Below, one piece after another: positions 46,271 through 54,139 of a stretch of 64,000 bases of DNA. Made by a program: the position numbers and the translations under genes. Position 1 is the first letter of the stretch; every line of letters begins with the position of its first letter. The stretch is from Verrucomicrobiota bacterium (GTDB lineage Bacteria > Verrucomicrobiota > Verrucomicrobiia > Limisphaerales > PALSA-1396): positions 1 to 64,000 of the forward strand of contig JACQFP010000061.1 in NCBI GenBank assembly GCA_016200005.1, written 5' to 3'. The notes under the pieces are model-generated. The model did not search any database. It worked only from the letters and a program-made list of their open reading frames with translations, and was not told the DNA's origin.

Positions 46271-46338
46271 AACCCCTCCCCCGTCCTGACGGACACCCTC
46301 TCCCCCATCCGATGGGGAGAGGGGAAGGGGGGAGGGGC
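46271..46338. repeat. CCCTCTCCCC palindromic repeat
   Basis: CACCCTCTCCCCCATCC pairs with GATGGGGAGAGGGG, flanked by further CCCCTCCCCC and GGGGGGAGGGG arms. It lies between the cupin gene and queD (convergent). The same type is inserted in frame in the luxE-like gene at 50217-50259. Confidence 0.82.
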
Positions 46339-46389
46339 CGATGGACTGGTTGTACCGACAATCACTGGCAATTGATATCAGTTCATTCC

Positions 46390-46749
46390 TCAACCGCGAT
46401 AAACGCACCGCGCAGTACAAGTCTCAGCGACGATCACTTCCGTCAATAACGGCAGCTTCGGTTTCAATCGCTCCCAAATCCAGACCGCGACATTTTCGCT
46501 CGTCGGGTTTTCCAGACCGGGAATTTCGTTCAGGTAGCGATGATCGAGCTGCTCCCAAAGCGGTTTGAACGCCTCGCCGATGTCCGCATAATCCATCAAC
46601 CAGCCGAGCTTCGGATTGCATTCGCCGGCGACCACAATTTCTGCCTGAAAACTGTGTCCGTGCAACCGCCGGCATTTATGTTTCTTCGGCAGATGCGGCA
46701 GCAGGTGGGCCGCTTCAAACTGAAATGTTTTTCGTAATTCCATTTTCAT
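46390..46749 (-). CDS. queD: 6-carboxytetrahydropterin synthase (QueD/PTPS family)
   Basis: About 119 residues. The zinc ligands are visible: FQFEAAHLLPH, then KCRRLHGHSFQAEIV (Cys and His-x-His). Later WLMDYADIGEAFKP, DHRYLNEIPGLENPTSENVA and IWERL match the family, and the final EVIVAETCTARCVY carries the catalytic Glu region. The protein acts in queuosine or deazaguanine synthesis, or in pterin metabolism in some clades. ATG 46749 is used; 46743 is equally possible. The longer frame runs through a repeat. Confidence 0.9.
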   Translation of the reverse strand: MKMELRKTFQFEAAHLLPHLPKKHKCRRLHGHSFQAEIVVAGECNPKLGWLMDYADIGEAFKPLWEQLDHRYLNEIPGLENPTSENVAVWIWERLKPKLPLLTEVIVAETCTARCVYRG

Positions 46750-46760
46750 ACAAATCAAAC

Positions 46761-46845
46761 GGAGCGTTGGAGTGTTGGAGTATTGGATCGATGGGATAAG
46801 CTGTCCTTCATCCATCACTCCATCACTCCATTTCTCCATTACTCC
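46761..46845. repeat. Tandem and inverted GGAGTNTTGGAG / CTCCATCACTCCAT repeat
   Basis: GGAGCGTTGGAGTGTTGGAG on the left faces CATCACTCCATCACTCCATT and ACTCCG on the right. It fills the gap between queD and luxC. Confidence 0.75.
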
Positions 46846-46854
46846 GTTCCGTCT

Positions 46855-48216
46855 TCACTGTTCCCAATCCGTCCATGTCACCAGGTCGCCGAGTGCGGGA
46901 CGACCGTCATGGCGCCAGGTCAGCGGCGGATTTTGCATTTGGCCGAGCGGGCAAACCCGTGTCACGCCCCAACGCGCCAGTTGCGTGGCCAGTTCCGGCG
47001 CTTTGTCTTCCGGGGCGGCGAGTCCGACCGTGGAAACTTTTCCGTGAACACTGTCGGCGCATTGCAACGCCTCGGTCAAGTTGGCAACACCCTTCACATA
47101 AATAAACCGGTTCAAGCAGGACAACTGAAAGCGGGGATCGGCCTCGTAAACCACCGTCCAGGCGGTCGAATCTTTGCTGCACCAATGGCGCGTTTCCGGC
47201 GAATGTGCCGCCCGCACTTCGTAGAAGCCACGACGGGACGCAATCATGGCGGCGGTCTCGGTGGCAACGGGGCCGCGTGGTTCGGATTCCTCGCGCCGCG
47301 CCAGTTCTCCGGCGAGCAATTCTGCAAAATGTTCGGCGGACACGCTGCCGCCGTGCCCGACGTAAATCACGTGCGGCGAAAGACAGCCCAGTTGATTCCA
47401 CGCCACGATGTCGCTCGCCGCTTGCGCCACAAGGTTCTTCGTATTGAACCCGGACAAAGCTCCGCTCGCAATGTAACCAAAGCTGACGCGGTGGCCGTAA
47501 CCCAGCAAACGGACTCTTGGGGGAACGTGACACTGGATCTCGGCCAAAGTTTCGTCACTGCCGGTAACCGTCACGCAGTCCGCTTCATTGAACAGCGCTG
47601 CTTCCAATGCGGCGTTTCCGCCACGCCATTCCGCAATTTCCAGGCACGTGCCGAGTTTCGGTTCGGCCTCGTACAATGAATGCGCCAACAAACGCGGCAA
47701 CAGCGACGTGCCGCTGGCGCACTTCACGAATTGTGCCGAGCGGAGCAACAAACCGAGCACGATGCTCATCAGCGTCGGGCTTGGAATGTTGCCGGCGGCG
47801 ATATGCACGAGCAGTTCAGGCCCATTCGCCAGCGCAGCGCGTTTGGATTTCTGTTCCTCGGTGTTCGCGCTCAAGTTGTCGAGCCGTTGGGCGTGACCGA
47901 GTTCCTGGATCAATAACGCCTGCAGATTCTCGCTTGTCAGTTGCCGGAAAAACGCATCCAGACCGGCGGCCAACACGGGAGCCGAAAATCCCGTGGCGTT
48001 TGGCCCTTGCTCCAACGCCATTTTGCGGAATGGATAATCCCCACGCAGCCAGTTTGCTCCCGTCTCGCTCAAGAGTTTGATCAAAGTTTGCGTGGAACGG
48101 TGTTGAAGGTAACGCTCACGATTGCGTTTAAGCGTTTGACACGCCTCGGTGATCAGCATCGCGCTCAACGTTGCCTCCGCTGGCAAATCGGCCATGAAAT
48201 AATTCGGCAGGTTCAT
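46855..48216 (-). CDS. luxC: Acyl-CoA / acyl-protein reductase (LuxC family)
   Basis: A 453-residue NADPH-dependent aldehyde-forming reductase. Family features include LSAGNIPSP-like HIAAGNIPSPTLMSIVLGLL, the EWRGGNAALEAALF region, VTGSDETLAEI, LLGYGHRVSFGYI, and the catalytic Cys of QLGCLSPHVIYVGHGG. It would reduce activated fatty acyl groups to aldehyde. It overlaps the MFS gene by four bases and is third in the operon luxE-MFS-luxC. No luxA/B luciferase or luxD thioesterase is present, so bioluminescence is not implied. The symbol names the family. Confidence 0.88.
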   Translation of the reverse strand: MNLPNYFMADLPAEATLSAMLITEACQTLKRNRERYLQHRSTQTLIKLLSETGANWLRGDYPFRKMALEQGPNATGFSAPVLAAGLDAFFRQLTSENLQALLIQELGHAQRLDNLSANTEEQKSKRAALANGPELLVHIAAGNIPSPTLMSIVLGLLLRSAQFVKCASGTSLLPRLLAHSLYEAEPKLGTCLEIAEWRGGNAALEAALFNEADCVTVTGSDETLAEIQCHVPPRVRLLGYGHRVSFGYIASGALSGFNTKNLVAQAASDIVAWNQLGCLSPHVIYVGHGGSVSAEHFAELLAGELARREESEPRGPVATETAAMIASRRGFYEVRAAHSPETRHWCSKDSTAWTVVYEADPRFQLSCLNRFIYVKGVANLTEALQCADSVHGKVSTVGLAAPEDKAPELATQLARWGVTRVCPLGQMQNPPLTWRHDGRPALGDLVTWTDWEQ

Positions 48217-49478
48217 GGGGGATCAGGCGCGCGGAGAACGGAGGCGGGCGTCGCTCCGACATCAGGATTGATCTGCTCTTCGCGTTTGCGAATGGCGTGC
48301 AGACAGGGCAGTCCCGCCAGCGACAAAACGACGAACAATGCCAGCAGGCCGTAGATGGGAAAGTAGGCGGTCGGTTCAACGGCTCGCGCACCCAATCCCT
48401 TCACCCATTTGCCGACCAGCCAGTGCGACAGGTTGCCAATCAACCCTCCCACCGTGATGAAAAAACCGAACACACGCCCGCGCACGGCGTCGGGCACCGA
48501 TTCCATCAGCGCCGCCTCGATCATGGGATAGCCGGCGAGGAAGAAAAATCCATAAACCAGCAACGCAGGAATGATCCAGTTCCCCGGCACATGGGGAAAG
48601 ACCGCCATCACGATCGCGGCGATGACCAGCACCAGAAATGTCCAGCGCACGCGTCCGCGATCGCTCAGATGCCCGAACAACGGATTGCTGACCACCGACG
48701 CGATGAAGATGCAACTCAGCGCCAGGCCGGTCTCTTTGAGCGTGAAGCCGCGAGCGTTTTGGAGGAACAGCGACCCCAGACTACCCATGCCGGTACCGGC
48801 AAAGTCGCGCATGCTGAAGGCGAAACTCATCCCAATGAAGAAGAGCCACAGTGCCGGCGTCGCAAACATTTTCTCCTCCGGCATTTTGGTTTTCTCGACG
48901 GCTCTGGGCGCGGGTTGTTCCTCGGCAAACCAGGCAAAGAGTCCGGCGGCGACGATTCCCAACAATCCCAGTTCCAGGATTGGAGCGCGCCAACCGGCGG
49001 TGGCCGCGCGCCAGCCGGTGTAGATCGGGCCGATGAAAAAACCGATGCTGGCGCCGACACCGACCAGCCCCAGGGCCTTGCCCGTGCCCGTGGGAAACAA
49101 GCGCGCCACCATCGCCGTCGCCGCCGGATGATAAAAACTGCCGCCAAAGCCGGAGAGAATCATGCACGCAACCGCGCACGGATAATTTGGTGAGAACGCG
49201 AGTCCGACGAAACCCAGTCCATTGATCGCGAGTCCGTAACCCAGCAGTTTTTTGCGGCTAATGCGATCAGCCAGGATGCCCATCGGATAACTCGGAATGA
49301 AATAGCCGGCCATCATCACCGTCACCAGCAGCGTGGCTTGCCCCACGCTTGCCAGTTTGAAGTCCGCCTGGATCAGCAAATACAACGGCAGCAACGCCAC
49401 GTGGTAAATGTGCGTGAACGCGTGCAGCACCCCCGACAACCAAAGCGTGCGCGTTTTGTGGTTTCGCTCAGGATTCAT
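48213..49478 (-). CDS. MFS transporter (fosmidomycin-resistance-like)
   Basis: A 421-residue 12-helix permease. The first segment starts TLWLSGVLHAFTHIYHVALL, as in FSR-type transporters, and the inter-helix motif A is GILADRISRKKLLGYGLAIN. Another cytoplasmic motif, GHLSDRGRVRWTFLVLV, marks the second half. A central loop contains RAVEKTKMPEEK. The substrate is unknown; its place between an acyl-activating enzyme and an acyl reductase suggests export of an acyl-derived product. It starts one base after the luxE stop and overlaps luxC by four bases. Confidence 0.88.
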   Translation of the reverse strand: MNPERNHKTRTLWLSGVLHAFTHIYHVALLPLYLLIQADFKLASVGQATLLVTVMMAGYFIPSYPMGILADRISRKKLLGYGLAINGLGFVGLAFSPNYPCAVACMILSGFGGSFYHPAATAMVARLFPTGTGKALGLVGVGASIGFFIGPIYTGWRAATAGWRAPILELGLLGIVAAGLFAWFAEEQPAPRAVEKTKMPEEKMFATPALWLFFIGMSFAFSMRDFAGTGMGSLGSLFLQNARGFTLKETGLALSCIFIASVVSNPLFGHLSDRGRVRWTFLVLVIAAIVMAVFPHVPGNWIIPALLVYGFFFLAGYPMIEAALMESVPDAVRGRVFGFFITVGGLIGNLSHWLVGKWVKGLGARAVEPTAYFPIYGLLALFVVLSLAGLPCLHAIRKREEQINPDVGATPASVLRAPDPP

Positions 49479-49479
49479 T

Positions 49480-50799
49480 TTAACTTGCCATCAACGAACA
49501 GCCGCGTGGCTCGGCGGCCTTTGCCCGACCAATGAGTTCAAAACCATCGCCGCGGCGAACTCCCAAATCTTCCGTTTGAACCGCCATGACCGACCAGACA
49601 TTCGCCAAATCGAAAACCCGAATCAACCCCGTTTCGCCCTCACCGACCTCGTGTCCGGTTTCCGGAGAAATGATCTGCGCGCGCGCCCACGGCGGGAAGC
49701 GGAAGCAAGGTTGAGGGTTGAGAGTTGAGGGTTTAGAGTTTGCGTCGCCACCAGCAATTCGATCGTATGCTTGTGAACTCAATTCGCTCATGCCGTATTC
49801 ACAGACGATGTGGGTTGGCGGAATGCCGAGTCGTTCGGTGATGAGCGCGTGCAGTTCCGCTTTGAGCAATTCACGCGAACGTCCCTTGTATCCGCCCGTT
49901 TCCAAAACGCGCGACCCACGCGGCAGAGGAATTTGTTTTTCGCCAAGATGATCCAGCAGATGAACAAAGCCAAAGGCTGTGCCCAAAAAAACCAACGGTT
50001 GCTTCGGCGATTCGCGCAAAGCCGCCATTGTTTTCTCTGAGTTTACCGACCATGCGCCATCGCCAGCCACTTGACCTGTGAAAATCGAATCGCGCGTTCC
50101 AAATTCGCGCCGAACCGTTTCAAACATGTGCACCAACGATGAATCCGGCGCTTCCGTCGGCGATGGCGTCAACGACAGGATCCGGAATTTGTTCTTGAAT
50201 TGCTCGTGCGCGGATGACCCTGCTCCCTCTCCTGGGGGAGAGGGCCGGGGTGAGGGCGGTCGTTCACCACCAACTTTCACCCGTCCCACTGACCGCTCGG
50301 TCAGCAGGTGTACGGCAAACCACGACAGCAGTGACGCTTCGTAAACCGCCAGTGATTCAGCGTCGTGGAAATGTCGGCTGGGCCGCTGCTCCGTCGTGCC
50401 GCTGGAATGAAAAATGGTTGTGCATTCGGCCGGCGGCAGGCTGGTCAATTCCAATTCTTTGAACGCCGAGGTTGGAATCGCGGGAATGTTCGCCCAGTCG
50501 GTGATTGTTTCCGGCGACACGCCGCGCGCCTGGCAAAACCGGCGATAGGGAGCGTTGTGTGTGAATTGCAGTGCAAAAAGCGTAAGCGCCATTTGATTGA
50601 ATTCGTAGTCGCTGCGGAGCGCGGACAGCCTTGTCCGCACGTCAACTCGTGGGCGACATCTGGCGGACAAGGCTGTCCGCGCTCCGGCGTTGTGGATTGG
50701 CTCTGACTTGATTCCGCGTTCGGGGGAATGAATGAACTCGCGCCAGCGCGCGGCGAAATCCGACAATGTAGTACAAGTTGTCATGCGGTTTTGATCCAT
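49480..50799 (-). CDS. luxE: Acyl-protein synthetase (LuxE family) with repeat-derived insertions
   Basis: A 439-residue acyl-adenylating enzyme; ATG 50799 is used (50784 is possible). Family features are LFALQFTHNAPYRRFC, IPAIPTSAFKEL, the adenylation motif IFHSSGTTEQRPSRH, LVFLGTAFGFVHLLDHL, LETGGYKGRSREL and EYGMSELSSQAYD. Three in-frame stretches come from genomic repeats: residues about 39-63 (24-base perfect inverted repeat), 181-196 (PPSPRPSPPGEGAG) and 353-365 (NSKPSTLNPQPC). These lie between family blocks, so the enzyme may still work. First gene of luxE-MFS-luxC. It activates fatty acid for the LuxC-type reductase. Confidence 0.85.
   Translation of the reverse strand: MDQNRMTTCTTLSDFAARWREFIHSPERGIKSEPIHNAGARTALSARCRPRVDVRTRLSALRSDYEFNQMALTLFALQFTHNAPYRRFCQARGVSPETITDWANIPAIPTSAFKELELTSLPPAECTTIFHSSGTTEQRPSRHFHDAESLAVYEASLLSWFAVHLLTERSVGRVKVGGERPPSPRPSPPGEGAGSSAHEQFKNKFRILSLTPSPTEAPDSSLVHMFETVRREFGTRDSIFTGQVAGDGAWSVNSEKTMAALRESPKQPLVFLGTAFGFVHLLDHLGEKQIPLPRGSRVLETGGYKGRSRELLKAELHALITERLGIPPTHIVCEYGMSELSSQAYDRIAGGDANSKPSTLNPQPCFRFPPWARAQIISPETGHEVGEGETGLIRVFDLANVWSVMAVQTEDLGVRRGDGFELIGRAKAAEPRGCSLMAS
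49709..49741. repeat. GAGGGTTGAGAGTTGAGGG repeat inserted in frame in luxE
   Basis: Tandem GGTTGAG/GAGTTGAGGGTTTAGAG units are read on the minus strand as SKPSTLNPQP. It is the third repeat within this gene. Confidence 0.75.
50217..50259. repeat. CCCTCTCCTGGGGGAGAGGG palindrome inserted in frame in luxE
   Basis: CCCTCTCC-TGG-GGGAGAGGG is a short hairpin followed by CCGGGGTGAGGG. On the minus strand it is read as SPRPSPPGEGAG. The same family is intergenic at 46271-46338. Confidence 0.85.
50615..50686. repeat. 24-base perfect inverted repeat (GCGGACAGCCTTGTCCGC type) inserted in frame in luxE
   Basis: Arms 50615-50638 and 50663-50686 are exact inverse complements, each containing GCGGACAGCCTTGTCCGC or its complement, around a 24-base centre. 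It is translated on the minus strand as GARTALSARCRPRVDVRTRL and on to SALRS. Confidence 0.9.
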
Positions 50800-50832
50800 G
50801 TGCCGGCTGGTTTTCCGCTACAGCCGTGGAAA

Positions 50833-50862
50833 GTGTCGAATGTCGAATGCCGAATGTCGAGC
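50833..50862. repeat. GAATGTCGAATGCCGAATGTCGA tandem repeat
   Basis: Three to four GTCGAATG/GCCGAATG units lie in the gap between the divergent luxE and DUF456 genes. It resembles the other low-complexity repeats of the window. Confidence 0.65.
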
Positions 50863-50950
50863 GGGAAAAATGAAAGCGAAAACCCACTCTTCTTGACCCA
50901 AGCGCAAAACTTTTTTAGTCGAAACGCCGCAAGGCTGGTAAAGTTGCTTT

Positions 50951-51463
50951 ATGACGGCCGAACAAATCATCGGTTTATCGCTCGCGTTGCTGGTGATGTG
51001 CGTGGGTATGGCTGGCAGCATTTTGCCTGGCATTCCCAGCACACCGCTCGTTTTGATCACGGCCATCGGTCATCGCCTTTACTTCGGCGCGACTGGACCT
51101 GGAAACTGGGTGCTGATGATTCTGGCAGCGATCACCGCGTTTTCGTTGCTGGTCGATTATCTGGCCAGCATGTATGGCGCGAAGAAACTGGGCGCCACCT
51201 GGCGCGGCGTCCTCGGCGCGGTGGTAGGCGGGTTGGTTGGGATCTTCTTCAATCTGCCGGGAATTCTGCTCGGTCCGTTCATTGGTGCGGTTGTGTTTGA
51301 AATGGCGGCCGGACGAAAATTCAAGGAGGCCGGCCGAGCCGGGTTGGGGGCGACGCTCGGCTTGCTCGGCGGCGCCGTGGTCAAGCTCGGCGGTTGCGTG
51401 GCGATGATGGGATTGTTTACCTGGGATGTGATTCAGCGTTGTTTGAATCAAGTTCCGGCCTGA
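50951..51463 (+). CDS. DUF456 family membrane protein
   Basis: A 170-residue hydrophobic protein with four to five membrane helices. Family-like motifs are GMAGSILPGIPSTPLVLITA at the N-terminus, then LVDYLASMYGAKKLGATWRG and the Gly-rich GAVVGGLVGIFFNLPGILLG and GPFIGAVVFEMAAGR. Function is unknown across the family. It stands between the luxE operon (divergent) and pgk (same strand). Confidence 0.88.
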   Translation: MTAEQIIGLSLALLVMCVGMAGSILPGIPSTPLVLITAIGHRLYFGATGPGNWVLMILAAITAFSLLVDYLASMYGAKKLGATWRGVLGAVVGGLVGIFFNLPGILLGPFIGAVVFEMAAGRKFKEAGRAGLGATLGLLGGAVVKLGGCVAMMGLFTWDVIQRCLNQVPA

Positions 51464-51570
51464 AGGTGACGGGCGACGACTTCCTTCCTGGCAATCTTCG
51501 TGAATCGATTCGCTTCAATTCGCCTTTGACTCATTGGCCCGCTTCGCTATCCTCTCGCCCCTGTTTATCT

Positions 51571-52827
51571 ATGGCAAAGCTGACGGTCAATGATCTCAAT
51601 GTTCGCGGCAAACGTGTCCTGGTGCGCGTCGATTACAACGTGCCGATGGAAGAAAAGGATGGTCAAATGATCATCAATGACGACACGCGCATCCGGGAGA
51701 CGTTACCCACGTTGGAACTGCTGATCAAGCAAGGCGCCAAAACCATTCTCGTGGCGCATCTCGGTCGTCCCAAAGGACAACGCGAGCCGTCGATGTCGCT
51801 CCGTCCAGTTGCCGCTAAACTTGCCGACATGCTGGGCCGACCGGTGGCGTTTGTTGATGATTGCATCGGCGAGAAGGTGGAAAAGACGGTTGGCGTGTTG
51901 CAACCCGGTGATGTGTTGCTGCTCGAAAACGTCCGCTTCTACAAAGAGGAAGAGACAAACGATCCTGTTTTCGCCGGGCAACTCGCCAAGGTCGCCGAGG
52001 TTTACGTGAATGACGCGTTCGGCGCCGCTCATCGCGCTCATGCTTCCACTGTGGGAGTGGCGCAGGTGGTTGCGCGTCAAGGCGGTCAATGCGCTGCCGG
52101 CTTGCTGATGGAGCGTGAACTGAATTTTTTGGGCGAGGAACTGGAAAATCCAGCGCGCCCGTTTGTTGTCATCCTTGGCGGCGCGAAGGTGTCCGACAAA
52201 ATCAACGTAATTGATCGGCTGTTGGAAAAGGCGGACACGATTCTTATCGGCGGCGCGATGGCTTACACGTTCAAGCTGGCGCAAGGATTCAAAGTCGGGC
52301 AGTCGCTTGTCGAACCCGACAAGATTGAAGTGGCCAGGGCCGCTCTGGAAAAAGCGAAAGCCAAAAAGGTGGAGTTCCTGCTCCCCTCCGATAACATCGT
52401 GGTCACGCCGATCAAGACAGACAAGTTGAACAAGAAAGGCAAGCCGGTCATCGAATTACAAGACCCACGCACCAACACAGAGCCGAACATTGCCGATGCC
52501 GAAGAGGGTGTCGATATTGGCCCTGCCACAATCCAGACCTACGGTAAAATCATCGCTGGAGCCAAAACAATCCTGTGGAACGGCCCGATGGGAATCTTCG
52601 AAGACCCGCGTTTTGCGGCGGGAACGTTCGCGGTCGCAAAGGCGGTTGTCGAAGCAACGCAGAAGAACGGGGCCAAGAGCATTATTGGTGGCGGCGACAG
52701 CGTGAAAGCCTTGAATCAGGCGGGACTGTCGCATCAGGTCACTTTCACGAGCACGGGCGGCGGCGCCAGTCTGGAGTTTTTGGAAGGCAAAGTGTTGCCC
52801 GGCGTGGCGGCGTTGACGGACAAATGA
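51571..52827 (+). CDS. pgk: Phosphoglycerate kinase
   Basis: A 418-residue glycolytic enzyme transferring phosphate from 1,3-bisphosphoglycerate to ADP. The start at 51571 gives the standard [20 protein letters not shown]; the upstream frame is not conserved. Motifs are [55 protein letters not shown], and the ATP loop [11 protein letters not shown] with GGGDSVKAL and [13 protein letters not shown] near the C-terminus. It leads the plus-strand run pgk-tpiA-secG-opp-gap. Confidence 0.97.
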   Translation: MAKLTVNDLNVRGKRVLVRVDYNVPMEEKDGQMIINDDTRIRETLPTLELLIKQGAKTILVAHLGRPKGQREPSMSLRPVAAKLADMLGRPVAFVDDCIGEKVEKTVGVLQPGDVLLLENVRFYKEEETNDPVFAGQLAKVAEVYVNDAFGAAHRAHASTVGVAQVVARQGGQCAAGLLMERELNFLGEELENPARPFVVILGGAKVSDKINVIDRLLEKADTILIGGAMAYTFKLAQGFKVGQSLVEPDKIEVARAALEKAKAKKVEFLLPSDNIVVTPIKTDKLNKKGKPVIELQDPRTNTEPNIADAEEGVDIGPATIQTYGKIIAGAKTILWNGPMGIFEDPRFAAGTFAVAKAVVEATQKNGAKSIIGGGDSVKALNQAGLSHQVTFTSTGGGASLEFLEGKVLPGVAALTDK

Positions 52828-52837
52828 AATTGAAACT

Positions 52838-52887
52838 ATTACCCAAGTACCAAAGTACCCAATTGGGTATTTGGGTGGTTGGGTAAT
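52838..52887. repeat. Palindromic ACCCAA/TTGGGT repeat, copy 2, between pgk and tpiA
   Basis: A nearly complete 50-base palindrome: ATTACCCAAGTACCAAAGTA on the left, and GGGTGGTTGGGTAAT at the right end. It is the same family as at 28514-28617. It could form a stable mRNA hairpin between the two glycolytic cistrons. Confidence 0.87.
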
Positions 52888-52906
52888 TCTTCCCGTGGAC
52901 TGAAAC

Positions 52907-53671
52907 ATGGACAAAGACCGCAAACTGATTTTCGCCGGCAACTGGAAGATGAACAAGACCGTGGCCGAGGCGCTCGACCTGGTCCATGATTTGTCGCTCG
53001 AACTGGCCAACATTCGGGAAGTGGACATCGTGGTTTGTCCGCCGTTCACGGCGCTGTCGGAGGTTTCCAAGGCCATCCTGGATTCCAATTTCCGCCTCGG
53101 CGCGCAAAACATGAGCGAGCACAGCTATGGCGCCTACACCGGCGAAATCGCCGCCGGTATGTTGAAAGAGTTTTCCACCCGCTACGTCATCCTCGGCCAC
53201 TCGGAGCGCCGACAATATCAGAAGGAATCCGATGCTTTGATCGCGCAAAAAGTTCTGGCAGCTCATGCCGCGTCACTCAAGCCCATCGTGTGCGTGGGCG
53301 AAACGCTCGCGGAGCGGGAAGGTGGACGGACGAATTCAGTTTTGGAGACGCAGGTAAACGGTTGTCTTTCCGGCCTGAGCAAGGAGCAGATGGAGGAAAC
53401 CATTATTGCTTACGAACCGGTGTGGGCCATCGGCACGGGCAAAACCGCCACCGCCGGGCAGGCGCAGGAAGCACACGCGTTCATCCGCGGGTTGATTGGG
53501 AAACTGTTTGACGAAACAGTTGCCCGCCGCGTTCGCATCCAATATGGTGGCAGTGTGAAACCGTCCAACGCCCGCGAGTTGATGAGCCAGCCCGATGTGG
53601 ATGGCGCGCTGGTGGGCGGCGCGTCGTTGGAAGCCCGCAGTTTCACGGACATTATTAAAAATTCGATCTAG
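52907..53671 (+). CDS. tpiA: Triosephosphate isomerase
   Basis: A 254-residue TIM barrel interconverting DHAP and glyceraldehyde-3-phosphate. Family motifs are FAGNWKMNKTVAEAL (catalytic Lys in NWKMN), YVILGHSERRQYQKES (catalytic His), YEPVWAIGTGKTATAGQAQE (catalytic Glu with loop 6), and the phosphate-binding RIQYGGSVKPSN and GALVGGASLE. It lies between pgk and secG. Confidence 0.98.
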   Translation: MDKDRKLIFAGNWKMNKTVAEALDLVHDLSLELANIREVDIVVCPPFTALSEVSKAILDSNFRLGAQNMSEHSYGAYTGEIAAGMLKEFSTRYVILGHSERRQYQKESDALIAQKVLAAHAASLKPIVCVGETLAEREGGRTNSVLETQVNGCLSGLSKEQMEETIIAYEPVWAIGTGKTATAGQAQEAHAFIRGLIGKLFDETVARRVRIQYGGSVKPSNARELMSQPDVDGALVGGASLEARSFTDIIKNSI

Positions 53672-53679
53672 GCAAAAAT

Positions 53680-54126
53680 ATGAGTCTCTTTATAGGTTTT
53701 TTGACGGTCGTGTTGGTGCTCGACAGTTTGTTGCTGATCTTGCTGGTGCTGATTCAACTGCCGAAAAAGGAGGCGGGCGCTGGCGTGGCTTTTGGCGGCG
53801 GCGCAACCGATGCGCTGTTCGGCGCCGGTTCGGGCAATGCGCTGACGAAAATCACCAAGTATGCCGCCACCATCTTCTTTTCTCTGTCACTGATCATCTC
53901 GATTTTATACGCGCGGAATAACCCAAAGGATGATACCGAGCTTCGTAAGAAAATCGCCGCGGCCGCGGCCGCCACGGCGCCCGGTCCAGGCGCAACTTTG
54001 CCGCCTCCAGCATCCGCCCCGAGCAACATCTCGTTGACCATTCCAGCCGTCAGCGCCTCAAATCCGCCCGCCGCGACGACGACCAATCCTCCGGCGACGA
54101 CTCCGCCGGCTACAACGCCGAAATAA
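53680..54126 (+). CDS. secG: Preprotein translocase subunit SecG
   Basis: A 148-residue inner-membrane subunit of SecYEG. TM1 is FLTVVLVLDSLLLILLVLIQL, followed by the family loop PKKEAGAGVAFGGGATDALFG and GNALTKITKY, then TM2 ATIFFSLSLIISILYA. The C-terminal 60 residues are a low-complexity Ala/Pro/Thr tail (AAAAAATAPGPGATLPPPAS, ending in TTNPPATTPPATTPK), longer than in most SecG. It starts 8 bases after the tpiA stop, a common tpiA-secG linkage. Confidence 0.95.
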   Translation: MSLFIGFLTVVLVLDSLLLILLVLIQLPKKEAGAGVAFGGGATDALFGAGSGNALTKITKYAATIFFSLSLIISILYARNNPKDDTELRKKIAAAAAATAPGPGATLPPPASAPSNISLTIPAVSASNPPAATTTNPPATTPPATTPK

Positions 54127-54139
54127 ACATTTCGGCGAC

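Noticed and set aside
46855-50799. A bioluminescence (lux) operon
   Set aside because: Only luxC- and luxE-family genes are present; no luciferase alpha/beta or luxD-type thioesterase is in the window.
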